Origin: a virus
DNA length: 64,000 nucleotides
IMG/VR virus record: IMGVR_UViG_3300020160_001428
Coordinates: 1 to 64,000 of that record
Reading direction: 5' to 3' (one strand)
Both the position numbers and the translations under genes were made by a program. The notes beneath the pieces are model-generated. The model searched no databases, was not told the origin of the DNA, and worked only from the letters and a program-made list of their open reading frames with translations. Positions 39,898 to 49,292 of the stretch are shown piece after piece. The first letter of the stretch is position 1; the number at the start of each line of letters is the position of its first letter.

Positions 39898-41661
39898 TTA
39901 TATATGCTCCTGCCAAGTAACTACGCCCACAGCATCATCATTGTTGGTAGTAGCAATAGCAGCCAAACACCATATGTCCGATACGCCTGCAATAGTGCGG
40001 CCTATCTGTTGACTAAAGTCTACTTCATTTGAAGTAATAGCGGCTGATCCACCTTTGTTAGATCCTACAAAGATACCTTGATCGATTACAGTTCCACCTG
40101 ACAATGCCGTGGAGGCAAGGTCATACTCTACCGAACTGTCTGATCCAGAACTAGTCCAACTAGCATCAGTCAATGTTGGGTTTATGATTATGCGATAGAC
40201 AAACGCGGCCTGTTGTAGGCCATACACATCAAACTTAACAGGGACCACAACCGATTCGAGATTGGCTGCTTTGAGCCTAATACATACTAGAGGTCTATAC
40301 ACAGTATCGCTGATATTTTTACCTGTTAGACTGGTTCCAATACTGCGGGTAACGCTACGATTCATGTAGCCACCTTCGGATATCACAGTGGAGCAGATAG
40401 CTCGCATGGTGCCTGCGGCTCCTGTACTGGTCAGTTCATATCTAACGGGCAATGTAGCAGTGGTCATGTAAACTCTGTCAAAGCCAACTCGATTAGCGTG
40501 ATGGAAGGTGTGACATACTATGAACTGTCCGTCTATGACAAACCCGCAACGAACTGATCCTACGCCCAGCCATTCAATATCACACCAAAAAATCTGTGAT
40601 CTACTTACAACTAAGGTAATGCCGCTTGCTCCTGTACCATTGAGTTTATCACCATTCCAAGTTGCTTGAGCAAACTTTTCTGTTGTATCGTCTACTGATC
40701 CTGATGTGTATTTCCTTATGACAAGATTTACTGTGGTACCATCTACTTCAAAGTATACACCGTTCTGTGCTCCAAACAATCCCACACGCTGACGCAGACC
40801 CGCAGTGGGTGTGGTCATCGCAAAAGTAGCCATGGTCAGTAGACTCTTGCCAGGCTGATAGGCAAACACTGATTTGGTTTGTCTTAAACTTTCATCACCG
40901 TTGCCCGACACTGACATTAATACTGAACTTTCATTAGTTACAAATGTTGATGTGGCCGCGCCAGTGTCTACCTGATTCCATTTGAATGGATCATCTCTGT
41001 AGCGTTGGGCACCATCGAACAGGGTAAACGGATTGCTGACTCGTAGTCTGCCAAACGCATCGAGATTTGCTCCGCCGAAAGACACAACCGGTGTGCCTGT
41101 AATCGTAGCAGTAACATTACCACTAATCGGAACGGGATTGCCTGTATCGTTCTTAATCTCTACTTCTGGCATTGTACCTACATTAACTGTAGGCGTACCA
41201 CTGATAGTAACTGTGGTATTCTCTAATGCTGTTAATGTAGTGCTTCCTAACTCAACTGTACCACTTACAGTGGCATTAATATTCTCTAATGCTGTTAATG
41301 TATTTGTATCTAATGCTACAGTTCCACTTACTTGTTGTGTAGTTGGGAATGTCACATTGGCATTAACAGTACCGTCTACTGTTATAGTATTGCCGCCATC
41401 TTGTACTGTAACTGTGCCGCCAATAGGCATATAAGGTACTGCGAGGATGCCGCTGGTACCCACTTCCGTTATGTGCGTATGAACTGGAGCTTCAGGTGTT
41501 GATGTAACTGTAACAGTATCAACTAGATTTACATCACCTGTAATAGTAATGTTATCACTACCCAGTGTAACACGGAGGTGAGGCTTACCAGCGTCATCAT
41601 ACTCCATAGCCTTATGGATGTTGTTTAAGTTAGGATCTTGGGTATCGTGATGGTAAGGCAT
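39898..41661 (-). CDS. Virion structural protein, 587 aa
   Basis: N-terminal 200 residues are a repetitive shaft (SGTVALDTNTLTALENINAT and SGTVELGSTTLTALENTTVT) with two near-identical repeats. The rest is a globular beta domain (LDAFGRLRVSNPFTLFDGAQ, RYRDDPFKWNQ, FWCDIEWLGVGSVRCGFVID). The globular part resembles a large structural protein common in T4-like aquatic phages. Part of the tail region. Confidence 0.82.
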   Translation of the reverse strand: MPYHHDTQDPNLNNIHKAMEYDDAGKPHLRVTLGSDNITITGDVNLVDTVTVTSTPEAPVHTHITEVGTSGILAVPYMPIGGTVTVQDGGNTITVDGTVNANVTFPTTQQVSGTVALDTNTLTALENINATVSGTVELGSTTLTALENTTVTISGTPTVNVGTMPEVEIKNDTGNPVPISGNVTATITGTPVVSFGGANLDAFGRLRVSNPFTLFDGAQRYRDDPFKWNQVDTGAATSTFVTNESSVLMSVSGNGDESLRQTKSVFAYQPGKSLLTMATFAMTTPTAGLRQRVGLFGAQNGVYFEVDGTTVNLVIRKYTSGSVDDTTEKFAQATWNGDKLNGTGASGITLVVSRSQIFWCDIEWLGVGSVRCGFVIDGQFIVCHTFHHANRVGFDRVYMTTATLPVRYELTSTGAAGTMRAICSTVISEGGYMNRSVTRSIGTSLTGKNISDTVYRPLVCIRLKAANLESVVVPVKFDVYGLQQAAFVYRIIINPTLTDASWTSSGSDSSVEYDLASTALSGGTVIDQGIFVGSNKGGSAAITSNEVDFSQQIGRTIAGVSDIWCLAAIATTNNDDAVGVVTWQEHI

Positions 41662-42569
41662 TATAATCCGTAGTAGCTCTTGGTTGTGTTGTAGTTTTGT
41701 GTGATTTCAGCATCACTTAATGCTCTACTATAAATCTGTATGGCACCCATGCCGCCGTTAAAGTTGGGGTCAGGTCCTCCAGGAGGATATCCCCAATTAC
41801 TTCTACCAATATAACAATTAGCCCTAGTGCTGACAGCTGGTGCTGCCACTGCTCCTGTTGCTGTTGGAACTCCATCTATAAACACCTTGCCTACTGTTCC
41901 TGTAGGCGTCCACGTTGCACATACATGATGCCAGCCGGTATTAGGCAATAGTTGAACTTCGGATTGTATATTATCGCCACTGGGGCCGACCCACAGTACA
42001 GGTTCACCACTTAGGCCGCCTGTTGCAGATAACAACACATTGTCTGAACCTGCGTCACTGCCAAAATCTATAATACGATTCCAGTTGGGTACGCTGATAA
42101 TGTATACCCAACTTTGAATTGTGTATCCAGCACTGGTAAAGTAAATGCCCGGTGGACATTGAGCATATTGTGCGTCTGAACCGTCGAATGCCAGTGCTCC
42201 ACCTAGGGCTTCACCGTAGGCAATTCCACCGTAGACCGTGGCATGATTGTTGTTGCCGCTTAGATCATTCCAAGTGTCCTCACCGGGTTCTCTAGACCAA
42301 CTGTTTAGATTGCGAGCATCTAGATTTAATACTAGTCCCTCTTCAATGACTGTGATAATAGTATCTGGGTTCCAAGGACGACCTTGTAAAAGTCCGCCTG
42401 CATTAGGATTATTAGTTATCGCGTTGCCACTGTACTGTGTGGGTAACTGTGTAATGTCGTAAGTTGCTCTAGGGTTACCATCCGCCGCACGTTTTGTAGC
42501 TGCCAAATCTAGTTTAGCTTTTTGCCTAAGTTGTTTTGTTGCCAGTGTTGAGATACCGTTTTGACTCAT
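41661..42569 (-). CDS. LamG/concanavalin-A-like tail protein, 302 aa
   Basis: Residues ~80-295 are a LamG-type jelly roll: NLDARNLNSWSREPGEDTWN, DLSGNNNHATVYGG, LAFDGSDAQYAQ, YTIQSWVYI, GWHHVCATW and GMGAIQIYSRALSDAEITQN. It binds carbohydrate, here likely host surface glycans. It overlaps neighbours by 1 and 4 bp. Confidence 0.85.
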   Translation of the reverse strand: MSQNGISTLATKQLRQKAKLDLAATKRAADGNPRATYDITQLPTQYSGNAITNNPNAGGLLQGRPWNPDTIITVIEEGLVLNLDARNLNSWSREPGEDTWNDLSGNNNHATVYGGIAYGEALGGALAFDGSDAQYAQCPPGIYFTSAGYTIQSWVYIISVPNWNRIIDFGSDAGSDNVLLSATGGLSGEPVLWVGPSGDNIQSEVQLLPNTGWHHVCATWTPTGTVGKVFIDGVPTATGAVAAPAVSTRANCYIGRSNWGYPPGGPDPNFNGGMGAIQIYSRALSDAEITQNYNTTKSYYGL

Positions 42570-42862
42570 TGCGGGCCTCCATTGTATATTGGAAAACTGT
42601 TGCCTCTAATGTCAGCAGGGTCCTTAGGACCGTTTACTCCACCGCCTGCATGTGTAGTAACAGCATCAATACCAGCATACTGCTCTTTAGGCTTGTTGGT
42701 CATAATAGTTTCTTTTTCTTTGCTTAGTAGATCGAATACTTGTTTGAAACGATTAGGGTCATTCGACTGTAGTGTTTGATCCTGCGGCTCATCAACTGCC
42801 TCGGGCTCTTGCTCTCGGTCCATTGCGTCTAAAACTGCTCTGATTAAGTCTTGTGCTCTCAT
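42566..42862 (-). CDS. Small phage protein, 98 aa
   Basis: Starts MRAQDLIRAVLDAMDREQEP with AGGAAA upstream; acidic middle (EAVDEPQDQ), basic KQVFDLLSKEKETIMTNKPK, Gly-rich end. The N-terminus resembles other phage M-R-A-x-D-L-I proteins. First gene of the tail-fibre operon. A tail chaperone or adaptor role is a guess. Confidence 0.68.
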   Translation of the reverse strand: MRAQDLIRAVLDAMDREQEPEAVDEPQDQTLQSNDPNRFKQVFDLLSKEKETIMTNKPKEQYAGIDAVTTHAGGGVNGPKDPADIRGNSFPIYNGGPQ

Positions 42863-42880
42863 TATTGGCTTTCCTATTAG

Positions 42881-42897
42881 ATATTTATCGTAAATAA
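42881..42897. promoter_or_regulatory. Divergent palindromic late promoter
   Basis: ATATTTATCGTAAATAA holds two late cores on opposite strands, TATTTA and TAAATA, around TCG. The minus box serves 42566-42862 and the fibre operon. The plus box ends 7 nt before the ATG of the deacetylase gene, which has no Shine-Dalgarno. Confidence 0.5.
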
Positions 42898-42903
42898 CAT
42901 ACG

Positions 42904-43392
42904 ATGACAGCAAAACCTGTATTAATGATTCATGAGATTACAGATGCAATTTTTAACTTGCCCCTAGCTGATTATCTGCTGACTTTTGATGATGGTACCC
43001 AAGATCATTGGCAGTATTTTAAGCAAGTACGGGCTATTCCTACAGAAAAAATCTACTTTATCATTACCAATCGTATTGGCACAGCAGGATATCTCAATTT
43101 AGAACAAGTTAAACAGATGAGTTTAGATCCAATGACTACAATTGGTGGGCATAGTCACGATCACATTAGGTTAAACACATTTGACACGCTGGTTGAAAAA
43201 GTAGCATATATTAAACAAGACACTGAACAAATGATTAATTGGTTTAATGAGAATTTAGGATACTGTCCTAAAGCATTCTGTTTACCCTATAACGAAGATG
43301 CTGGCGGACTATATGCCGCGTGGCTGAGAAATAAAGGGATTACTAGTATCTATGCTAGCGAAAGGACTGCCTGTGAGCATATACTTTCCTAA
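42904..43392 (+). CDS. Polysaccharide deacetylase (NodB-like), 162 aa
   Basis: LLTFDDGTQDHW carries the catalytic and metal Asp (T-F-D-D), and GGHSHDHIRL the metal His pair (H-S-H-D-H). CLPYNEDAGG is near motif 3. It removes acetyl groups from amino sugars. Somewhat short compared with full NodB domains (~200 aa). The next gene overlaps by 20 bp. It faces away from the fibre operon. Confidence 0.82.
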   Translation: MTAKPVLMIHEITDAIFNLPLADYLLTFDDGTQDHWQYFKQVRAIPTEKIYFIITNRIGTAGYLNLEQVKQMSLDPMTTIGGHSHDHIRLNTFDTLVEKVAYIKQDTEQMINWFNENLGYCPKAFCLPYNEDAGGLYAAWLRNKGITSIYASERTACEHILS

Positions 43393-44101
43393 TACGCCTG
43401 CTACCTTTATCCATGTTCCAAGGACCGGAGGCACTAGTTTTAAAAGTTGGGCAAAGACTAATATCCTATCTAGTCAAGAGCTACCATTGCCAGATTTTAT
43501 CCCCAGCAACACAAATATAATTCCCAATAGACAACATCTCATATCTGTTTGGGGCGACTTGGGAACTGAGTTTGCATTTGTTCGCAATCCCTATGATCGA
43601 CTAGTTAGTCTTTATCATTATATGGGTCAATGGGCTGAACAACGATTTGCAGATAACAAAAACAAATTAGCCACCGGTGTTGACTTTGTCAAATCGTTTC
43701 CATATCAAAGTAGTAATGCTATAACTGCTATACAAGATGATAAACGTCTAATTGATTATTATAACTTGGGCTTTGAGAATTGGCTCAACTCTGTGTTCCA
43801 TAATAGAGATGATATCTACAGTAAAACTGGGCATGGTACAAGGCATATTATTGATCACTTTTGGCGAGGAGAAACTCAGCTAAGTTGGTTCAATGGTCAA
43901 CTGCCCGATGTCATTATAAAGACTGAAGAACTAAGCAGGCAATTTTATATTATACAAGATTTACTAAATTGCCATGTGCCACTGCCTATAGAAAATAGTA
44001 GCAGGCACGATCACTATCAAGCATACTATAATTCATCTACAAAAAAACTAGTAGAAACAATATTTGCTGAAGACTTAGCCGCGTTTGAATACAAGTTTTA
44101 A
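43373..44101 (+). CDS. Sulfotransferase (PAPS-dependent), 242 aa
   Basis: FIHVPRTGGTSFKSW is the 5'-phosphosulfate-binding loop and EFAFVRNPYDRLVSLYHYM the 3'-phosphate-binding motif of sulfotransferase family 2. It sulfates a carbohydrate or peptide Tyr. I chose GTG at 43373 (AAAGGA 6 nt upstream); an ATG at 43352 is an alternative. Its 3' end overlaps the convergent PIG-L gene by 27 bp. Confidence 0.83.
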   Translation: MSIYFPNTPATFIHVPRTGGTSFKSWAKTNILSSQELPLPDFIPSNTNIIPNRQHLISVWGDLGTEFAFVRNPYDRLVSLYHYMGQWAEQRFADNKNKLATGVDFVKSFPYQSSNAITAIQDDKRLIDYYNLGFENWLNSVFHNRDDIYSKTGHGTRHIIDHFWRGETQLSWFNGQLPDVIIKTEELSRQFYIIQDLLNCHVPLPIENSSRHDHYQAYYNSSTKKLVETIFAEDLAAFEYKF

Positions 44102-44725
44102 TGCTTCTGCATTACTGTAGCCAACTTGATATCCCCTATACTTTAATAGTGTCAGCATTGCCTCCACACTACGAGCATCAGGAAACTCGTATGTTTCAGT
44201 AACATATTTTCTCAGTGCAGTTTCTTTCAGTACCACTATGTCAGCGTTAATTTCTATGTAAGTGTTTGGTTCAAATACTGGTTGTACTTGCGAGAAAGTC
44301 CAATCAGTACTAGATGGCACTTCAAAGAAGTACAATTCATCGACAGTACTAGAGGGTTTAGGGCGACATGCTACCAGTGCGGCTTCTGCTAGTATGCGAT
44401 GATCTCTATTCATGTCACTGATGTTGTGAGTATAGACAGCATTAAACTTTTCCATATCAACTAACTTGGTCACAAACTCCGACATTTCTTTAATGTCTAA
44501 TGTTAGATCGTTATTGTTCCACATCTTCCATTTAGCTCCAGCGGCTTCACAATTCTTAATAAATGTGTCAGTCCTAACTCGACTGACGTCATAGGCATTT
44601 GGTCGATTGCCGTTGCACATACTGTAGACATGTACGTCATGTCCTTCACGACTTAGCTTTACGATAGTTCCGTAAGGGCCATAGGCTTCGTCGTCAGGGT
44701 GAGCTAGTAGAAATAATATTTTCAT
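44075..44725 (-). CDS. PIG-L/LmbE-type deacetylase, 216 aa
   Basis: LLAHPDDEAYGPYGT is the zinc motif (H-P-D-D) and THNISDMNRDHRILA supplies the third ligand. N-acetylglucosaminyl-type de-N-acetylase. It sits next to the CMP-sugar synthetase, consistent with amino-sugar processing. Confidence 0.87.
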   Translation of the reverse strand: MKILFLLAHPDDEAYGPYGTIVKLSREGHDVHVYSMCNGNRPNAYDVSRVRTDTFIKNCEAAGAKWKMWNNNDLTLDIKEMSEFVTKLVDMEKFNAVYTHNISDMNRDHRILAEAALVACRPKPSSTVDELYFFEVPSSTDWTFSQVQPVFEPNTYIEINADIVVLKETALRKYVTETYEFPDARSVEAMLTLLKYRGYQVGYSNAEALKLVFKRG

Positions 44726-45390
44726 TGCAATATCCAGTCCATTCCTAATTTTTTATACAGCAATTCAGCAACCATAAAATCTTCTTCATCGTCAATGTCT
44801 ATGCTTTCAATTTTACTTAACATAGTAAAATGGGGTTTATTTCCTACTATGTTGCCTGTTGCGGCTAGAAGTTCAGTCTTAATAATACCCACGGCCCAGT
44901 TTAATGATACAATATTAGGCAACTCTTGACTACGAGGAGTTTTATTACTGTCATAGTTAAGAGACTTGCCATCTTGCCATAAAAACTTCTTTTCAGGACT
45001 AACTGATACAACACTATCTATGTTAGGATAATCTGTTTTAATTTTATCAACTGCCGCCTGTAAGGTTGATAATTTCAATAGTGGTTGAACAACTTCTGAG
45101 TTTATCATAAATTCAGCAGGACATGCCTCAGCTAAATTTTTATAAAATAGATCATTAGATATTTCTCCGGCATAATAAGGATCTCTGTGATGTACACGTA
45201 TGCCGTGTGAACCTGCAATCCTAACACATTGTTCACAGTCTGTACTGACTATGATGTCTGATAAGCCGTTTACCTGTTTTAACATTGTTAGTCTAATATC
45301 TAATAGAGTAGTATCAGCAAACGGCTTTGAGTTCTTTGAAGGTACACGCTTAGAGCCTTTTCTTACAGGGACCATTGCAATAATGCTCAT
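44722..45390 (-). CDS. Cytidylyltransferase (CMP-sugar synthetase, NeuA-like), 222 aa
   Basis: MVPVRKGSKRVPSKNSKPFA is the nucleotide-binding loop, followed by LSDIIVSTDCEQ and IESIDIDDEEDFMVAELL. Activates a sialic-acid- or Kdo-like sugar with CTP. Product unknown. ATGA overlap with the PIG-L gene. Confidence 0.87.
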   Translation of the reverse strand: MSIIAMVPVRKGSKRVPSKNSKPFADTTLLDIRLTMLKQVNGLSDIIVSTDCEQCVRIAGSHGIRVHHRDPYYAGEISNDLFYKNLAEACPAEFMINSEVVQPLLKLSTLQAAVDKIKTDYPNIDSVVSVSPEKKFLWQDGKSLNYDSNKTPRSQELPNIVSLNWAVGIIKTELLAATGNIVGNKPHFTMLSKIESIDIDDEEDFMVAELLYKKLGMDWILQ

Positions 45391-46067
45391 AATATTTCCT
45401 TTTCTGCATCTGCAAACATTGCAGATATTGTATCAAACACTCCGCCAAAGTCATTAATATCATATTCTTTAGGCGGATTATTTTTATTTCCTAATACGGT
45501 AATATTAATATCTTTATTTTTTAAAATGTAACTGTATGATAACATATCTTCTGCATATTTGTCATATGTATTTTTGTCATTAAATCCAAAACAATTATCA
45601 AATACTTTTGGAAATTTAAGGTATGGTCTTATAATTGCATCAAAAAGATAGCCATGAGAAACAAATTGGCATTCTTTGAATTGCTCTTTGCTAGGAAAAT
45701 CTATATCAAGCGTTTTATCCAATGACGTTACTTGGATATCCGATAGCACAAAGTTCCAAGGTTCCGGAGATACTAATAGGGTAGACAGCCAACGTTCTTC
45801 TAATGTCAGTTGTGCTTTGAGAGCTCTGCCAATAAATCGATTGTTTCCTAATTCGATTCGTAGCTGTTGTATTTCTGTAATATTCCATAAGAATAACGGA
45901 TCATATATTTCATGAATATAATAATAAAACATTCCATTTAGGGCTGCCGGCCATGACCTATCTAAGGGCGGATTTATTAAAAACTGTAGTATATTATATT
46001 CGTTATAAGATGACAATGATCTATTTTTTAGAGAGGCAAGGACTTTTGCATTGTAGATATAAATCAT
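45387..46067 (-). CDS. Hypothetical protein, 226 aa
   Basis: Not recognised. Aromatic-rich (MFYYYIHEIYDPLFLWNI, EPWNFVLSDIQV), no signal. Embedded with 4-bp overlaps between the CMP-sugar synthetase and an epimerase, so probably part of the same sugar pathway, such as a transferase. Confidence 0.65.
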   Translation of the reverse strand: MIYIYNAKVLASLKNRSLSSYNEYNILQFLINPPLDRSWPAALNGMFYYYIHEIYDPLFLWNITEIQQLRIELGNNRFIGRALKAQLTLEERWLSTLLVSPEPWNFVLSDIQVTSLDKTLDIDFPSKEQFKECQFVSHGYLFDAIIRPYLKFPKVFDNCFGFNDKNTYDKYAEDMLSYSYILKNKDINITVLGNKNNPPKEYDINDFGGVFDTISAMFADAEKEIL

Positions 46068-46999
46068 AGCATATCTCCAATTATATCATCAAGTGAATGT
46101 TTAGGACTATAATCAATGGCTGCTTTAATCTTAGTCAAGTCAGGTACACGTTTATAGATATCACCGTGATGTTTACTAAATGCCTGTTCATAAGGCACTA
46201 ACTGTATTTTAGAATTCGAGCCAGATATAGCAATAACACGCTCTGCTAGTTGCTTAATACTGACTGGTTCATCATTACCAATGTTGAACAGCTCTCCGTT
46301 TATATCAGACAGTTTTATTAGAGCATCAACTGCATCACTAACGTGGCAGAAACTACGCACCTGTTCACCTGTACCATATACTATAATATCTTCGTTGTTC
46401 TTTGCGGCTTTGATCATACGGGGTAATACCATACCATAGTCACCTAGCTGTCCAGGGCCTACTACATTAAAGAACCGTACAATGGTAAATGGAAACTCAC
46501 TAGCACGTATCATAAACTCTGTTGTCAGCTTGGCACTGGCATATCCCCAACGTAGTTTACTGCTAGGCCCAATGCTGGCATTGGCTTCTTCGTGGAAAGG
46601 ACCTTCTCCGTAGATTTCACTTGTGCTAGAAAATGTCACGTGTCTGTTCCGTAGCTTTTGAAACAGGGGAATCATCTTGTTAGCCAGTGCAAGGTTGTTA
46701 AACAAAGTACCACTTGGATCTTTGTCTACATGTTCTACTCCCACACTTCCTGCAAGCATAAAGATTTTATCGTGCTTGCGAGCAATCTTAAGGAATTCAT
46801 TATCGTCCATTGTAGTCAAATCAGCCTCAACAAATCTATAAAGATTTTTATGCTGTTTGAATTGTTCTAGACCTTCTTTGTTAGCAGTCTTAAGGTTATC
46901 AATAACTGTAACGCCAACATGACGTTCCTTAGAATCAAAGAGTGCTTTGGTCAGTTGCTGGCCTATGAAGCCCGCGCCTCCCAGAATTAAATAATTCAT
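46064..46999 (-). CDS. NAD-dependent sugar epimerase/dehydratase (SDR), 311 aa
   Basis: LILGGAGFIGQQL is the Rossmann G-x-x-G-x-x-G, SSTSEIYGEG gives the Ser/Thr and WGYASAKLTTEF the Y-x-x-x-K. Length fits extended SDRs such as UDP-glucose 4-epimerase or dTDP-glucose dehydratase relatives. It starts within the previous SDR gene (65-bp overlap). Confidence 0.9.
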   Translation of the reverse strand: MNYLILGGAGFIGQQLTKALFDSKERHVGVTVIDNLKTANKEGLEQFKQHKNLYRFVEADLTTMDDNEFLKIARKHDKIFMLAGSVGVEHVDKDPSGTLFNNLALANKMIPLFQKLRNRHVTFSSTSEIYGEGPFHEEANASIGPSSKLRWGYASAKLTTEFMIRASEFPFTIVRFFNVVGPGQLGDYGMVLPRMIKAAKNNEDIIVYGTGEQVRSFCHVSDAVDALIKLSDINGELFNIGNDEPVSIKQLAERVIAISGSNSKIQLVPYEQAFSKHHGDIYKRVPDLTKIKAAIDYSPKHSLDDIIGDML

Positions 47000-47567
47000 A
47001 AATTTGTCCTAATGTTATTTCCTCAATGGGTATCTGCTTGCAATCTGCCATTGCTTCTACCACATCATCTATGTGTGCAATATAATGCATTTTATCTGGA
47101 TCAGTTGGCACATACGCTGTACCGTCTATGCACCTTTGTATAAAACTATCCGAGCTTGCGCCAGGACCGTATACACTAGGTATACGATAATTGATGTAAC
47201 TAGCTACTCCAGCACTATGTTCTAAATAAACTTCCATACATCTCTTAGCTATATTATACGCTGTTTGCGGACCTTTGTCAACTCCTATTAACTTAGCGCC
47301 TTGACTACTAGCATTAACAAAAAATGCCGTTGGACATACAGCTAGTGCCTTTCGAGTAGCATCCATAATAGTATCCATTACTTCTCTAGGATTACTATTC
47401 ATGTACTCAGTTGAACTTGGACAGGCCAAATGATATACCATATCACATTCTATTTGTTTAAAGGAGCGGTCGATAGGATATACTATATGTCCTCGACGAA
47501 CTAGACTTTCAACTAATCTAGTTCCAATAAATCCTGTTGCTCCCGTTACTGCTACTTTCCTTACCAT
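46935..47567 (-). CDS. NAD-dependent epimerase/dehydratase (SDR), 210 aa
   Basis: AVTGATGFIGTRLVESL cofactor motif, FVNASSQGAKLIG and YNIAKRCMEVYLEH active site. Shorter than typical (~300), lacking part of the substrate lid. A 65-bp overlap at its 3' end. Pairs with the second SDR, perhaps consecutive sugar steps. Confidence 0.85.
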   Translation of the reverse strand: MVRKVAVTGATGFIGTRLVESLVRRGHIVYPIDRSFKQIECDMVYHLACPSSTEYMNSNPREVMDTIMDATRKALAVCPTAFFVNASSQGAKLIGVDKGPQTAYNIAKRCMEVYLEHSAGVASYINYRIPSVYGPGASSDSFIQRCIDGTAYVPTDPDKMHYIAHIDDVVEAMADCKQIPIEEITLGQIYELFNSGRRGLHRPATDQSTL

Positions 47568-48031
47568 GGTGCGTTATCCCATCCTAATCTTATAAATCTA
47601 ACTCCAGTGTCCTGTAATCCATATTTGATTGTTCTAATAAATGAACGCCCTGTCTCTGGGGTAAACAAAGGAATGTCTAAGGCATTAGTGAGCAAGTTAT
47701 CATCGTCAACTAAGTGCCCGCGACCGCAGATACTATAACAACCATTGTGCCCAGCATTAACAAAGATAATACTACCGTTATGTTCTGCCCAACCTTTAAT
47801 ATTGAGTTTGATTTGTTCGTATGCTTTATACAATACAAAGCCCGCAACTCCGTATATTATAACACGCTTTCCTTGACTTGCAAGGCCTGCCGCTATGTTA
47901 ACCATATTAGGTTCTTGTACGCCGCAGTTGATTATTTTATAGTTGCCGTCAGTCCACTTCCACATGTCTGCATGTAGAAAGTAAACTTCTCCTGGATAAC
48001 GATTTAAAAATTTATGTAAAGTTGCTCTCAT
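47561..48031 (-). CDS. Transketolase C-terminal (pyrimidine-binding) subunit, 156 aa
   Basis: Pyr domain of a split transketolase: NCGVQEPNMVNIAAGLASQG includes the activating Glu, and KRVIIYGVAGFVLYKAYEQI follows. It lacks the third domain. Its TPP-binding partner is at 49223-49939, with the halogenase gene between. Substrate is probably a sugar precursor. Confidence 0.82.
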   Translation of the reverse strand: MRATLHKFLNRYPGEVYFLHADMWKWTDGNYKIINCGVQEPNMVNIAAGLASQGKRVIIYGVAGFVLYKAYEQIKLNIKGWAEHNGSIIFVNAGHNGCYSICGRGHLVDDDNLLTNALDIPLFTPETGRSFIRTIKYGLQDTGVRFIRLGWDNAPW

Positions 48032-49292
48032 CTTCTAACCATTTATAGTATAGCGTTCCTCTGTGTATGTCAATTAGTTCTTGTGGGTTTACTGTGTCAG
48101 CTGGTCGAGCTACATCATCTCTAAAGCCAGATAATACATAATCCCACGCTTCCGCTGGAAATATATCAATTTCTTTACGATCCTCTACAGGGACGGTTTT
48201 GTAATGATTCCAGTAGTCGTTGTCTCGTTTAGAATATTTGTAGTGGGCAATGATAAAATTCATTACGGAATCAAATTCATCATTTGTCTCTGCATTGTAT
48301 TCATCTTCTTCAAGTGTGCCATTAATATATGCTGTTAATCTTTTTAGTGCAGAAGTTACCAAATATAATCCAGTTGATTCGATCGGCTCAATGAACGCAG
48401 ACGCTAGTCCAATGGCAACTATATTATCTTTCAAGTGTATTTTGTTTCTGCCTGTAGTCATTGAAACAGATCCAATTTGATGCGGTTCTACAGTAATATG
48501 AAACTTATCCTGTGCATACTTAATAAAATCATCCAATACATCGTATTTGCTGTCATGTACATATCCAATAGCTAGCTCAGTACCTAACGGAATATTCCAT
48601 ATCCAACCATGCGGCATTGCTTTGAATATACTATATGGTTTACATTGCATTTCTTTATCAGTATATGCGTGTCTAAAGACCAATGCACGATTGTTTGGTA
48701 TTTTATCTGCAATACTTACAAAGTTATCCGGCCATGAGGCTACATATCTCCCAAAACCAGTGCTATCAATAAGAAGATCACATGTTCCTTCTACATCTTT
48801 TAAAGTTACAAATTTGCGTATAATTGTTAAATTAGGAATACTAGGCGCTAGTGTATCCATATAGGCTAACAGTTCAGTGGCTCTAAAATGCACAGAAATA
48901 TCTTTGTATTCTAAAATATTATCGGGTATCTTATCAGTTGCTATTATCTTATCTATACTTGAACTGTTGTACCTGTCAGTCTGTCCTACTCCAAACGGAA
49001 ATGTAAAACTTTCTCCGTTTTGATTAAAGTCTTGAAACTTAATTCCAAGTTTAAGTGTGCCATTACAGTGATTAATAACATCCTTGTGAGAGATGCCAAG
49101 ATCGTTTAGAAATTGACTTACGTCTGGTATAAGAGCTTCACCAACCCCTATAGGTTTGTTCTCTTCGGGATATATCCAAGTAATTTCTTTGTCAGGATAT
49201 TGCTTTGACAAATAGAATGCTGTTAGGTATCCTGAAGTTCCTGCACCAACGATTGTAATTCGGTTAATGTTTCTATCTTTTTGTAATGCCAT
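48012..49292 (-). CDS. Flavin-dependent (tryptophan-type) halogenase, 426 aa
   Basis: ITIVGAGTSGYLTAF is the FAD motif (G-x-G-x-x-G); IGVGEALIPDVSQFL; TLKLGIKFQDF carries the catalytic-Lys position (Lys81); GWIWNIPL is the W-x-W-x-I-P motif that excludes monooxygenation; IEPIESTGLYL the Glu-Ser. These are hallmarks of FADH2-dependent halogenases. A phage enzyme of this type (VirX1) is known. Substrate and halide cannot be read. It sits between the two transketolase subunits. Confidence 0.88.
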   Translation of the reverse strand: MALQKDRNINRITIVGAGTSGYLTAFYLSKQYPDKEITWIYPEENKPIGVGEALIPDVSQFLNDLGISHKDVINHCNGTLKLGIKFQDFNQNGESFTFPFGVGQTDRYNSSSIDKIIATDKIPDNILEYKDISVHFRATELLAYMDTLAPSIPNLTIIRKFVTLKDVEGTCDLLIDSTGFGRYVASWPDNFVSIADKIPNNRALVFRHAYTDKEMQCKPYSIFKAMPHGWIWNIPLGTELAIGYVHDSKYDVLDDFIKYAQDKFHITVEPHQIGSVSMTTGRNKIHLKDNIVAIGLASAFIEPIESTGLYLVTSALKRLTAYINGTLEEDEYNAETNDEFDSVMNFIIAHYKYSKRDNDYWNHYKTVPVEDRKEIDIFPAEAWDYVLSGFRDDVARPADTVNPQELIDIHRGTLYYKWLEDESNFT

